DNA of 64,000 nucleotides from Salvator merianae (lineage: Eukaryota > Chordata > Lepidosauria > Squamata > Teiidae): NCBI GenBank assembly GCA_003586115.2, contig QVOM02000042.1, positions 79,681,740 to 79,745,739 on the forward strand, in the 5' to 3' direction. Both the position numbers and the translations under genes were made by a program. The notes beneath the pieces are model-generated. The model did not search any database. It was not told where the DNA came from and saw nothing but the letters and a program-made list of their open reading frames with translations. Positions 31,354-42,999 of this stretch are shown here, piece after piece (position 1 is the stretch's first letter; the number at the start of each line of letters is the position of its first letter).

Positions 31354-32865
31354 TGTAGCCACACTACCCAGAATGCAGAGCCCTGCTGTGTCATGCAAAA
31401 GCAGGAGCACAGAAACTCTTACTATATACAAATGGACTCTGATTCCATGAAATATGACTGGCATAGAAGTCGCAAATACAGGGAAACTGACCAGAAGCTT
31501 GGACCCTGTAGAGACCAGAATTTAATCGGTTTTTTTTCTTCCTCTGCTTGCATCCATTTTTAAAAGGACAAGCCTGTCTGCAAAAATACCAACACTTTTC
31601 CTTTGTCTCTTAAAGAAGCTAAAGCCTGGCTGCCTGAGCCAGTTCCAGCTTAGGACATTACAGACATCAATGGTTAAGAAAGGATTTGGGCAAGTATGTG
31701 GCCATCAAAACTAGCTCTATTGTTTCAAGTTTACATCTTGAGAACTTCTCATTAAGAATGCAAACAGCAGAAATTAAGCTCATCAACCAGTGTAATTGCT
31801 TGTTTGTCCCTTCATCTGCATATTAATGTATCAGGAGAGCTGGATGCGACCTGACACACACTTATTTTGCCTCACCACATCTCTTTGCTAAAAGAATCAA
31901 TAAGTTTAAATTCATGTTGTAAGCAGACCTATCAAAAAGTCAGGATTTCAATCCATTGCTCATCCAATGAGCGAAGCTTGCCTCTTTTCTACTCGGGAAA
32001 AAGAACATAAAAAGTTCATATTTTTTTCATTAAGAGAAAAAGAGGACAAAGAAAAATAATGAAGAATAAAGAAAAATGATGAAGAAAGAAGATCAACCTT
32101 TCAGTCCCCATTCTCCCTGGCTGGTAGCTGTTTTTACCTCCCTCCTGCTGAATGGAGAGGAAAAGCGGATTTTTCCAAGAAGATTGCTTTTATGCTGCTT
32201 GCAGTGTCCTTTTTTGAGCTGATTTCACTTGAAGAGGGATTTTCATATCTCTCCCCATGCCCCTTAGCAAAAGAGCTGTTTTTTTTTACTAAAGGAGTGA
32301 GGACTGTGGAGCATTTTCCACTTCCCACTTTTGACCCATTTGCCTGCAAGAGACCTATGCATCTTTCCCCCCAAATCTTCCTTTTTGGCATGCTGAAGAT
32401 CTGCCTGGAGAAGACTACAGATGGGTGAGATTTACCCTTTTAGTGCTAGGAACATTGCTGGTCTCCATTGCTAGCTTCTCCGAGACACTCTCACTCTTTC
32501 CTCCCCCCCTCACTCACACACACTAGCTAGGTCTCCTTACTTAGTTTGAAATTAAATCTTTTCTTTTCCTTTTTCCTTCTCTGCTCCTGGCAATTGCTTA
32601 ACTATCTATGAAACTAGCTAATTCTAGCAAATTCCATTGATTATTGCTATTTCTTTGGGTTTCTTTTTGCTGGGTTTTAATAAAGGTGCACCATTGTTTT
32701 CAAGGAACCCTGAGCCTAAGAGTGTTTTCCTTTTATCCCCTCTTTGGGCTTTTCTTGTCGGTTTAGTGTTTTTAAAACCTAGCTGATGGATTCCTAAGGA
32801 TCTAGTGCCTGGGGGAACTAATTCCCTAAAAACTCCAATTTACCCCCAGAGCATGGCCTGCAACA
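31354..32865 (+). mobile_element. Solo LTR of the same family, copy 2
   Basis: Starts TGTAGCCACACTACCC and ends GGCCTGCAACA. Flanks GAGG and GATG are a possible decayed 4 bp duplication. It aligns along its length with 4,824-6,211, sharing for example CAAAACTAG, ATCTTGAGAACTTCTCATTA, GAAGACTACAGATGGGTGAG and TTTTAATAAAG. An ACATAAAAAG (about 32,005) stands at the TATA position, AATAAA at 32,679. No primer-binding site follows. Copies 1 and 2 are too diverged, and the intervening DNA too unrelated, to be the two LTRs of one provirus. Confidence 0.83.
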
Positions 32866-33814
32866 GATGCCAAAAGCTCTTCCACTATTTCCTTATATTT
32901 TATGCTCGAAGTAAATATTAGCTATCACCAAGCTGTTTAAATGGATTCTTTCCTCCTGAGTATGGGCTTCTCTGATTCGACCTTGCTTATGCAGATGTCT
33001 TTGTCCAAGCCTTTAGTCAGAGACTGAATATTTCACAATCTCTTCCTTGTCCTTTTGAATCAAGACCTGACTTCTTCAACATGGATCATGGTGTACCAAA
33101 ATGAATTCTGGCTTGGCACAGGGATTTAGGCTCTCTGGTCCATTTCCCTGTACTTTCAACCTGTTTGCTACTTACAATATCAATCAGATTATCCAGTTCT
33201 CTGATCTGTGGGTATCTGTACCTTGGCAGACCTCTGCCTTTAGTGGTATAGCACCATAATCCTTTGTGGTTTGGGGGATGATTTGTATCAGCTGCATGGG
33301 AGTTGCTCCCTTATGCCAATGTCTCCATGTGTTAATGGAAATGGGTGTTTTAGCCCACTACCCTCCAATCCAATCATAGGAATGGAAGGAATTACATTTT
33401 CTGCATCACATACGTAGCCGCTTGTGTTTTTTAAAGAATGGCAATGGTCAGGGGAATGTCATTTCTGGCATTGTATTCGAGGAATGCCCAATAGTGTGTT
33501 ATGTAGTACAAGAAGGTTCACAGAATGACTCTGTTGCTAGTGACACATGTAGAAGAACAGCTGATTACAACCCTATCCTTGCAAGTGGGTGTTTCATTTG
33601 TTCCATGTATGTCTGTGCATGTTTGCATGTGCTTCTTTCTCAGCTTAACATCAACACAAAGATAATTTATATAGATAGTAAGGGGATGTGGTTGTTTTTT
33701 CCAGACCCACCCACCTCCCACTCTAATATGTTAGCTTTGGGACCACCACTGAGATGGGGGTATCCCAGGTTGCTACCCCTTTTGTTACAAAAGGTGGGGG
33801 CTTGACCAGAGGCC
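32866..33814. other. Unassigned
   Basis: No domain in any frame. The frame 33,422-33,805 (127 codons) has no recognised motif and is probably chance. Confidence 0.4.
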
Positions 33815-34260
33815 CTACAATGTGCATTGCTTGGGGTGGGCAGGTTTAGATAGGACAAGGTGCTCCTGTAGCTGTCTTGTGAATAAACTATTTGGTGTCA
33901 TATTGGTCAATGTTTGCAAGTTGAATGGTACTCCACAGTAGTGCTGATCTTCTGAGACCAGTGTGATGTACCTCCAGCAAGCTGATGCAGTCCATAGCCT
34001 AACTGGTGCATTGTACACTAGATGCAGCTTACTAATCATCTCCAAGGGTTAGCACCCCACACAGCACTTCTGTGTTGTCCAGCATGGATATTGTCACATA
34101 ATGTATTACTCTGACTAGATTTTCTCTGTCCACAAGAGGCCATACCTTGCAAACCAGCTGTAGCTGGTGGTAGATACTGTTGACCAACCTGTGTTTCAAG
34201 CATTAATGCAGGGTCCAAGTGCACCACCAGTTTCCACACATATCCCTTCCATGGCATCAC
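33815..34260 (-). pseudogene. L2-type reverse transcriptase C-terminal fragment
   Basis: On the minus strand KLVVHLDPALMLETQVG (34,260 side; L2 LGVHLDPALTMEAQV block) and, in a second frame, KLHLVYNAPVRLW...YITLVSEDQHY (LQLVQNAAARLL...HITPVL block). Order and spacing fit L2 ORF2. Shorter and more decayed than the fragment at 3.9-4.4 kb. Confidence 0.65.
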
Positions 34261-34850
34261 AACCCATTGCAGACAGGGTGCCTCCCCACTTCATAGACAC
34301 CAGGCACTGTGACACACAGCACCTCTTTCACAGACAGATTCAGCATCAATTGATCTGCCCCATTCAGCCCATTAATGCCCCCAGGCACATATCTTACATC
34401 ACAAACATCTCTCCTCATTCATATGGCACAATGAAAGAGAACTAGTTAACACCTGCCTATAGCTATTTCTTCACTTCACACCTCCTGTTGAACTGTCCTA
34501 GTGGCTGCCTTCTGTTATTGAGCAGCATAAGGGGTTTGATCAACCTCGGCAGGACCTAACATGTACCTCCCCAGGGTATCACAGAAATATTTTCCACTAC
34601 CACTCTCTGGCAATGGCCTTGACAATAGGAGCATTACCACAACAACACAGTGGCTCAGAGTCCTACATACCTAACCAATTCCATAATGATATGGGACAAA
34701 ATTTCAAAAAAGGGTGTGTGTGAAATTTAGAAGGTATGTTGGGTGGGGTATGATTTGGTGTATGAATGTGAGGTGATGGCAGCAAAACAGTTCTTCCACA
34801 GTCCATGGTGGGATTCTTTCAGCTGGGAATCCCAAGCTGCATTGGTGTTA
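34261..34850. other. Unassigned
   Basis: No gene seen between the L2 fragment and the CR1 3' end. Confidence 0.4.
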
Positions 34851-34932
34851 GAATCATACAATCGTAGAGTTGGAAGGGACCTCCAGGGTGATGACCCTGG
34901 AGGTCCCTTCCAACTCTATGATTGTATGATTC
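34851..34932. repeat. Foldback at the CR1-B 3' end, 39 bp arms
   Basis: Arms 34,851-34,889 and 34,894-34,932 are reverse complements with one mismatch (CGTAG against CATAG) around a 4-base loop. The right arm is the normal CR1 3' terminus; the left arm is its inverted duplicate. CR1-A has only the normal terminus at 10,665. Confidence 0.95.
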
Positions 34933-34966
34933 ATCGAGTCCAACCCCCTGCTCAATCCAGGATTCA

Positions 34967-37528
34967 CTAAACCATCCCAGACAGATGTCTGTCCAGTCTC
35001 TTGAAGACCTCCAGCGAAGGAGAGCTCACCACCTCCTGTGGCAACCTATTCCATTGACTGATTGCCCTTTCGGTCAGAAAGATTTTTCTAATATCTAACC
35101 TGTATCTACTCCCTTGAAGTTTCATCCCATTGTTTCTAGTCCTTCCTCCTTGCACAACTGGGAATAGGGCCAATCCTTCTGCACTGTGACAGCCCCTCCG
35201 ATACTTGAAAACAGCTATCATGTCTCCTCTCAGCCTTCTCTTCTGCAGGCTAAACATTCCTAGGTCCTTTAACCGTTCCTCGTAGGACATGGTTTGCAGA
35301 CCACTCACCATTTTGGTAGCCCTTCTCTCAACTTGCTCCAGTTTGTCAATGTCTTTTTTAATTTGGGGTGCCTGGAACTGGACACAGTACTCCAGATGAG
35401 GTCTGACAAAGGTAGAACAAACAGGAATGATTACTTCTCATGATCTAGACTCTATGCTCCTCTTGATACATACAAAAAAAAGCTGCCTTTTTTGCAGCTG
35501 CATCACACTGTTGACTCATGTTTAATTTGTGATCTATTACTACACCCAGATCCTTTGCAAATGTGCTGCTGCTCAGCAAGATTCCTCCCATTCTGTATTG
35601 GAGTTTGTCATTTTTCTTACTGAGATGTAGGACTTTGCAGTTCTCCCTGTTAAATATCATTCTGTTAGTTTCAGCCCACTGTTCAAGCTTGTCCAAATCC
35701 TTTTGAATCCTCTCCTTCTCCTCCCTATTGTTAGCAACCTCTCCTAGCTTAGTGTCATCTTCAATTTTGATCAGCGTCCCCTCAACTCCCTCATCTGGGT
35801 CATTTATAAAAATGTTGATCAGCACTGGGCCCAGGACAGAGCCTTGCGGTACCCCACTCAAGACATTCTTCCAATTGGATGTGAAACCATTTATGACCAC
35901 TCTTTGAGTACGATCACTAAGCCAGTTATGAATCCACCTAACAGTTGTCCTGTTGATCCCATATTTGGTCATTTTTCCAATAGATATGGTATGAGACACC
36001 TTGTCAAATACTTTGCTGAAGTCAAGATACAATATGTCTATGGTATTTCCTTGATTGATCCATCCAGTAATTTTGTCATAAGAAGAAATGAGATTAGTCT
36101 GGCATGACTTGTTTGTTACAAATCCATGTTGGCTCTGGTTAATTACTGCATTCCTGTCCAAGTGGTCGCACATATGCTGTTAAATAATTTGTTCAAGGAT
36201 CTTGCCTGGTATTGAGGTCAGACTCACAGGCCTGTAGTTTCCTGGATCAGCCTTCTTCCCTTTTTTGAAGATAGGGATAACATTTGCCCATCTCCAATCT
36301 TCTGGGGCTTCTCCTGTTCTCCAGGAGTTCTCAAAGATCACAGAGAGTGGTTCAGCAATAATATCTGCTAATTCTTTCAGCAACCTAGGATGTAATTCAC
36401 CTGAGCCTGGGGATTTGAATTCATTTAAGCTAACTAAGTATTCCCTCACCTTCTTTTTGTCCATACAGAACCTTGATTCTCTTATTCCCTCAAAAGCACA
36501 TTGAAGGCCAGCTGATGTTTCATTTGCTTCCTGACAGAAAACAGATACAAAATAGGAGTTCAGAAGTTCTGCCTTCTCAATGTCACTTTTGACCAATTTG
36601 CCCTTCTCATCCTGTAAGGGTCCTATAACTTCTTTGACTTTTCTTTTGCATCTGACATACCCCCAAAATCCTCTTCTGTTGCTTTTGGCCTCCCTTGCAA
36701 TCCTCAATTCATTGTTAGCTTTAGCCTTTCTGACACTTATCCTGCAGTTCCTGCAGATTGCATTATATTCTTCTTTTGATATGTCCCCCTCCTTCAGTTT
36801 TTTAAACATTTCTTCTTTTTTTTCTTTTTAGTAGGTTATTAAGTTCTAGGTTCATCCACCCTGGTCTCTTTAGATACTTCCCATTCTTTCGTCTTTTAGG
36901 AATTGCAAAGATTGTGCCTCCAGACTCTTCTTTCGCAAAATTTCCCATCCTTCTTGGACATTTCTGTCCTTTAAGACATCCAGTCAATGGATCTTCCCCA
37001 CCCTCCGAGTCCATCAAAATCTGCTCTTCTGAAATCCAAGCTGGAAGTCTGAGTCTTCTCAGGTCTTCCTCCCTTTGCTATCCAAAATTCAATGATTGCA
37101 TGGTCACTGCCCCCCAGGGTCCCAGTCACCCTTACTTCCTCAACCACTTCCTCCCTGTTCATAAGAATTAGATCCAAGATAGCAGATCTCCTTGTTTTTT
37201 TCTCCATCTTTTGGCAGACGAAGTTAGCTGCAAGAGAGGATAAGAATTTATTGGACCCATGACTTTTTCCTGAGAGCAAGTCCCAACAAATGTCCAGACA
37301 GTTAAAATCTCCCATAATAACTATGTTGTCTCTTCCTGAGAGCTTGGTCATCTGATGTTGAAAAAGTTCATCCATATCTTCTGATTGTACAGATGGTCTA
37401 TAATAAACTCCTACAATAGAATCCTTTCTGTTGCTCTCTCCTTGTATTTTCACCCAAACAGTTTCTACAGGGCTTCCATTATCTGAAAGGTGAATCTCCA
37501 TGGAGATATATGCTTTCGTTACATACAA
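34967..37528 (-). pseudogene. CR1-B ORF2: endonuclease and reverse transcriptase
   Basis: Endonuclease frame 37,528-36,971: IVGVYYRPSVQSED, NIVIMGDFNCLDICW (GDFN) and GTLGGSDHAIIEFWI (SDH). After one frameshift comes RT frame 36,809-35,445, with a single in-frame stop (36,180-36,178) between GKILEQII and QHMCDHLDRN. Motifs: NYRPVSLTSIPGKILEQI, DILYLDFSKVFDKVSH (block A), VLSGVPQGSVLGPVLI (block B) and IKIEDDTKLGEV, where the usual FADD reads IEDD: both Asp kept, Ala changed. The C-terminal domain follows in another frame (35,311-34,967: MFSLQKRRLRGDMIAVFKY). N-terminal endonuclease residues are missing or unreadable. Confidence 0.9.
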
Positions 37529-37860
37529 GTAAGCCTGTTTTTTTTTAAATAAATTGTAGCCTTTGAGTTCTGTGTTCCAATCATGTGTATCATCCCACCA
37601 AGTTTGAGTTATGCCGATGACATCATATTTATTTTCCTGTGTTAGGATTTCCAGTTCTGCTTATTTGTTTCCCATGCTCTGTGCATTCGTATAGAAGCAT
37701 CTTAGTTTGTGAGAAATATCTCCTACAGGCTTGACTTCTCTAGTTTCCTTCCAAGCTGTTTGTGTTTGTTCCTTCCTTCCACTTCTAGCAGCAAGATCAC
37801 CATCTGTGTTCATTAGCTGTATATTTTTCTCTGGCCTTTTACTTCCCTTCCCCTTTCACC

Positions 37861-38780
37861 CTAGTTTAAAGCTCTCCTGATGAGCGTAGCAAGTCTCCTG
37901 CCAAATATGTGCTTTCCTGTCTTTGTAAGATGCAGCCCATCTCTTGCAAGGAGTCCATCATATAAGTATTTCACTACATGATCTAGAAATCCAAATCCTT
38001 GCTGATAGCTCCATCCACGTAGCCAGTTGTTTACCTCTAGAATCTTGTTGTTCCATCTTCTTGTTCCATGACCATTCACTGGTAGGATAGATGAAAAGAC
38101 AAACCTGTGCTCCCAGTTTCTTTACTTTCCTGCCTAGATCTTCAAAGTCTTTGCAGATAGCTTCAAAGTTCCTTCCTGTGGTGTCATTTGTCCCTACATG
38201 TATTAATAGGAATGGGTAATAGTCTGTAGGACTGAAGAGTCTTGGCAGCCTGTCAGTCGCATCTTTGATTCTTCCACCAGGAAGGCAACACAACTCTCGT
38301 GTGGTCATGTCAGGTCTACACACAGCTGCTTCTGTTCCTCTCACTAAGGGATCCCCCACAACCATCACTCTCCTATTCTTCTTCATAGCAACTCTTCTTT
38401 TTTTTCCATTCAAGAGGTTTTGGAGTGCTCACCAAATCTTTCTGCATCTCTCATTGTTCTCCTCTATGAGAACTTGGTATCACTTCTCAAGCTGTACAGG
38501 TGCTGACTCTCAGCCTCCTGCTTCTTTGGGTCACATGCTTCCATTCCTCAGCTTTCATAGGTTTTCTAAGATTTTCTTCTCTTTGATCATTTTGAGGAGC
38601 TTCTTCGGTTCTATCCAGGAAGTTCTCAGCTTCCCGAATGAGCTTCAAATCAGCCACTCCTTCCTCAAGACCTCACACTTTCTGTTCCAGTAGAGACACA
38701 AGCTTGCATTTGTGGCAGGTGTAGTTTGGGTTTGCTTCTGGTAGGAGTGTAAGCATACTACATCCATTGCAGGTGACTAC
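37861..38780 (-). pseudogene. CR1-B ORF1 with SGNH esterase domain
   Basis: The N-terminal part (38,780-38,530, broken frames) has a Cys-rich segment (CNGCSM... YTCHKCK) and a coiled stretch ending EEWKHVTQRSRR. The esterase follows in frame 38,413-37,958: VMVVGDPLVRGTE (GDSL block, Ser replaced by Pro), CLPGGRIKD and PFLLIHVGTNDT (GTND block). After a frameshift near 38,050, frame 38,079-37,861 gives ARDGLHLTKTGKHIFG (DGLHL catalytic Asp-His block). The nucleophile change GDS to GDP would abolish hydrolysis. CR1/L2-type ORF1 esterases are known; their exact role in retrotransposition is not settled. Confidence 0.85.
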
Positions 38781-39149
38781 AAAACTCTGCTCTCTCTCCC
38801 TATTTTCTGCAGGAAGTTGATGTCCTCTTATGAAATATTAAACAGTACAGAGTCCTTCCAATGATCAATAATCTAAAAATTTAATTTGCAAATTTAAAAA
38901 TTCGTGCACCTAACGGTGCACAGTCCACCGGTTTCCTTCCAGCTACCTTCCTCCTGGCTACCTTCCTGCTCGCAGTGACTTTCCGCCTCCTCCCAGAATG
39001 CACTGGGAATATGGAGCTCAGATGTTCCATGGTAATTCCTATCACAACAGAAACCAGGATAGCACAACACAGTGCTGATGAGAGGAAGGTAGGTTCATTC
39101 AGACAGCAAATGGAATATTGCACCAACCAGCATACAAATGCATGAGTAG

Positions 39150-39580
39150 GTGATTAACGAGACATATTGCGAATAAGATGTCAGGTCAGGTCATGCTTCA
39201 AAATATTAACCTCCCGGTACAGGGTGTCTCTATCAGTCCACCAGGACAACCAATCCTGTCATCCCACTATGTTGTTCTGTGCTGGTCTGGATCTCACTGG
39301 CCCAACCATGAGCAAATCTCCAACACGGGGGTTACCACCAAATCTCTCAGCTCCTCTGGACGTCTGCCATCATACCTTGATCTCTGTGGAGTCACCTCTA
39401 TAATTTCACCTTCTACTCCAAGGGAGTCAAGAGCAGGTGAAGGTTTCACCTTTGTCTTCTGCTTAAGAATGCCCAGAAACAATTTGTGGGTTACTGTGAG
39501 AAAGGATGCTGGACCAGATGGGTTGTGGTCTGATCCAGCAGGGATCCTCTTATATTCGTATATGTTCTTAAAAACTGTTA
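39150..39580 (+). repeat. Interspersed repeat with TTCTTA-type end
   Basis: The last part (39,430-39,575) matches 42,845-42,990 and, inverted, 51,738-51,885: GAATGCCCAGAAACAATT, GGATGCTGGACCAGATGGG, TGATCCAGCAGGGATC and a TATGTTCTTA end. The upstream 280 bases are not recognised and may be the same LINE 3' UTR or unrelated. Confidence 0.6.
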
Positions 39581-39714
39581 TGCATATTCTGAAAGCAATT
39601 TTGCAGGAGTGGATGGGGAGAGTTTGATGCTATCTCTGCTCCTCCTGCTTCTTCCCTTCTAAATTAACACTGAGGAAACGCAAGTGGCAGAGAGGAAAAT
39701 TAGGGCACATACTA

Positions 39715-40635
39715 GGCCTGTTCGCACTTCCCATGCTAGAATGAGCTAATTAGCCCATTCTAGCGTGGAACAGACCCCATCATTCAGATACCATCTGCAC
39801 TACAGAGTCGTAAGACCTAACTTAGGCCGGCTACCAGTGTTCATGAGTGTGAATGCAGGTAGCCATGCCTGATCCTCACCATGACAGCAGCTGGCAAGCA
39901 GCCAGCCACTGCCAGGGCGACCACAGCAGCTCCACGCAAGTGCACGCGTGTATGCACTGGGCCCCTCCTCCCTGTAGCATGATTGGACCTTCCTGATTGG
40001 GGCTGTGACTCCCCAATAGGGTCCACCCAGACTCACTGGGGTGATCAGGCTGCCCCGATAGGGCCAGGCGGGCCTGATCAGGGTGCTGTGGGCCTGATAG
40101 GGAAGGTCTGATCATGCTATGGGGAGGAGGGACCCAGTGTGCATGCATGAGCCGCATCAGTGCACTTGCGCACTGTGCGGGCCCCCAGTCACCATGGCAG
40201 TGGCCTGATGCTTGCAGGCCTCTGCCACGGTGACTGCCCTTTGTGCCTGCGATCAGGCCCCGAAACACCGGATGGGGAGCAGCACAGCCCCATCCGGCAT
40301 CCCAGGCACAATCATGGTGGTGTGGGTCTGACTGGGGCCCATGTGAAGTGGTAGGCTCCAGTGTCCATCAGGTATGCGTGGTCGTAAGATTACGCATGCC
40401 TGATGGGTGGGCTGATCACCCAGAAGATGGTCGCCACAGCCATGGAGAAGGTAAGTGTGGACGAATCCTCATCTGAAGCTCAGGTGAGGATTCAGACAGC
40501 TACTTTCTTCTCCAGCGGTAGTAGGGATCGGCAGCGGATGAGGTCTGTTGCCGATCGCTACGGCTGTCTGCGGGTGCAAATGCACTTGACTAGTGAGTGC
40601 TCCTGACGCTCACTAGTTGCAAGTGCAAAAAGGCC
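39715..40635. mobile_element. GC-rich Harbinger-like MITE, complete copy with 3 bp duplication
   Basis: About 921 bp. The ends are AGGCCTGTTCGCACTT and, inverted, AGGCCTTTTTGCACTT. If the terminal A is counted (39,714 and 40,636), ACT flanks both sides (39,711-39,713 and 40,637-40,639). The left end contains the CTAGAATGAGCTAATTAGC..TTCTAGCG hairpin; the right part matches the start of the copy at 57,919 inverted. No coding content. The TIR core GGCC.GTTCGCACT is shared with the autonomous element at 24,978, although the interior is different, so a related transposase probably moved it. Confidence 0.82.
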
Positions 40636-40639
40636 TACT

Positions 40640-42240
40640 GTTTTCCAACAGTGCAAAACAACCCCCTAAAATAGCACCGCACCTAAAACCACTTCCCAGG
40701 ATGCAGATGTCCCTAGAAATAGCCATCTAGTGTTCTAAGTCAAATTTAGCTAGGTTGCTATTAAGAATCCAAACTGAGACTTTAAAGAAATTGTATAGTT
40801 TAAGGCTAAACTTAAAAGGAGAAAATGAGGAAGCATAGCACAGATGTTCCAATGGCCGTTTCAGGCAGCAAGAGAGAAGGGACAGAGCCAGCTGAAATGA
40901 AAAGAAGGTGATGGTGGGCATAATGACATATGTATTATGGCACACATCTAGGGTTTCTAACGCAGGCCTAGGTAGCTGTGTCTTTAATAGTTCTATTGAA
41001 GACAGAATTTCATCAAGTACTGCCTGCCTTAAAAAACACATCTGCTAAAATTTGTCCTCTGCACATCAATTAAAGCTATAGGAATCCTGACCTGGATTTC
41101 ATATGGCTTTCCTCAAAGCTTTTCTTAAAACTTGTGTGTCTCTGTGTGTGAAAGATCTGCATTAACGTTGCTGGTATAACATAAAGAGTCATTATGATGT
41201 ATAAAGAATTACACTAGATTTGTTTGCATGTTATGGGCACTCTAGTTTGCAGCAGACATAGAAGAGTCACATTTGACCCCTTTCACTACAAAATCTTTGG
41301 AGCTAACGAACTCTCATATGTTGTACAGGCACTCCTGCCAAGTGTTAAAATGCTGAGCCCCTGCTTTTTGATGCTCCACATAGCACACCTGTCTTCAGGT
41401 GCATGGCAAGGGCACAGAAAAAGTCAATGTTTTCACAGCATTTTTGGCAACTAACCACAGATATAAGTTGTTCTGTGGGTGCTTTTGTGTGTCACAATGT
41501 CGGGACCCAAAGTATTGTCAAGCACAAGGAGAGGAGTGCAAATGATGAATGGTATGAATGGAAGCTCTTTCAAACTGCTGCTCCCACTGTCTTTTCTTCT
41601 GCTACTGAAACTGTAATTTTATCAGGTTTGTGCTTCATACTGAGTACAGAACTAGTTTCCATAATTCCATCGGTCTTTCCATTTTCTTCTTGCTACTACT
41701 GGATACGTGTGTGCAATCTTGATTTTCAACAATAGTATTTAATGCCTTGGAAACATCTCTGGGGAATTTGAAGTTAGAACATTTTCACTAGGTGAATAAG
41801 AGTACAACTATAAAGAAATCAACAACATAAAGCTAGCTCCTTTCCAGTTTATCACCATTTCCCAGGGACAGACAGCACAAGTGAAGCTCCTCTCAATGCC
41901 ATGCTCATTTGAAGTCTGCATGGTACTTTGGTCTTTCTTTGATCACGCTGGCCAGCACTGTCATTTTTACCTCATTCTAACTCATAGAACATATCTGTCT
42001 GAAGTAGGGAGCTTTTTGCATCCATGGAGATTACTTGCACATTTTCACAACAGAAAATACCCATGAATACAGAAGGTGCTTTGGTTCAGTCAAATTCAGC
42101 TGTGGCTCCCACTACCATGCAAGCAGACAGAGGACATAATCCATGAATTAAGAGGCATTGGAAATGTTGGTGGATAGAACTAATCTACTGCCTACCCAAT
42201 ACATTCTCACATATGTACTTCCCTCCCTCCAACACATGTA
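40640..42240. other. Unassigned
   Basis: No gene recognised. The frames 41,041-40,727 (minus, 104 codons), 41,224-41,454 and 41,403-41,735 have no domain and are bounded by poly-T/A rich sequence. Confidence 0.45.
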
Positions 42241-42248
42241 CACGTTTT

Positions 42249-42350
42249 ATATTTATTTATTTATTTATTTATTTACATTTTTATTCTGCCCTATACCCGA
42301 AGGTCTCAGGGCGAGTTACAACAATTAAAACAGCAAAAACATAAAAAGCA
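42249..42350 (-). mobile_element. (ATTT)n and L2/CR1-like LINE 3' tail
   Basis: A (ATTT)n run at 42,249-42,277 followed on the plus strand by TTCTGCCCTATACCCGAAGGTCTCAGGGC: the inverse of the LINE tail at 8,795-8,830. A short 3' fragment with its simple-repeat end. Confidence 0.7.
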
Positions 42351-42699
42351 TGCAAAAAAACACATGCACTTCCTAATACTTGAAGGTGGTGTATCTCATC
42401 TTACCACCTAATGCCAAGCAAGCAGTTGAAGCCCTAAGACTCTGATTGGTCTATGGCCTAATCTCGATAAAACAGATCAGTAAGGAAGTTTAAGAACGGA
42501 TATTGAATTTCTTCTGAAAGGAATAAAAATCTCTCTGAAAATGATCATTACCACAGTTTGAGACTGCATCTGGACCTAATTGTATTTTCAAAAGCTCAGA
42601 TAAAAGTTGTCTCCATTGGAAGTATATTTATAAAACTTTAAATTTTATTCTAGCTGAAGCTAGAGAAGGCAGTTTTCCTTGCTATCAAAGCAAAAGCAT

Positions 42700-42848
42700 C
42701 TCCATGTTTTTCCCTCTCAGGGAAAAACGAAATGGATCTCTGATCCCAAGTGCACCATGCCTAAACTTGACATGTGGAGTTTTGCAAACTTGCTTTCCCC
42801 CTTTCATTTAAAAATGGATTGGACAGATTCGAAATCTGCACATCCCTA
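42700..42848. mobile_element. hAT-like MITE end fragment
   Basis: Ends GAAATCTGCACATCCCTA, i.e. an inverted terminus TAGGGATGTGCAGA, a common hAT-type end. It lies directly before the LINE-tail repeat. The left limit is unclear. Confidence 0.4.
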
Positions 42849-42849
42849 G

Positions 42850-42995
42850 TCGAGAGCAGGTGCAGGTTTTGCCTTTTTATCCTGCTTGAGAATGCCCAGA
42901 AGCAATTGATGGGCCGCTATGTGAAACAGGTTGCTGGACCAGATGGGACGTGTGGCCTGATCCAGCAGGGCTCTTATGTTCTTATGACTCTTAGG
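42850..42995 (+). repeat. LINE-tail repeat ending in TTCTTATG
   Basis: Contains GAGCAGGTGCAGGTTTTGCC, GAATGCCCAGAAGCAATTG, TTGCTGGACCAGATGGGA and TCTTATGTTCTTATGA. Same family as 39,430-39,575. Confidence 0.7.
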
Positions 42996-42999
42996 GCCT

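Larger units (their letters stand above)
34851..39010 (-). mobile_element. CR1 LINE (CR1-B), near full length, antisense
   Basis: About 4.1 kb in minus-strand order: GC-rich leader (39,010-38,880), ORF1 (about 38,780-37,861), endonuclease (37,528-36,971), RT (36,809-35,445), C-terminal domain (35,311-34,967) and a 3' UTR ending in octamer-like ATTGTATGATT. The 5' leader and ORF1 start also occur in CR1-A at 12.0-12.3 kb, so both reach near the true 5' end. The 3' end is followed by an inverted copy of its own last 39 bases. One stop and a few frameshifts make it inactive. Confidence 0.9.

Noticed and set aside
4824..32865. One long provirus bounded by the LTRs at 4.8 and 31.4 kb
   Set aside because: The LTRs are clearly diverged, each has its own possible target duplication, no primer-binding site follows the first, and the 25 kb between are LINEs and DNA transposons without retroviral genes.
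40727..41041. Possible small host gene (104 codons, minus strand)
   Set aside because: No domain, no splice or start context, and no similarity to a family I know.
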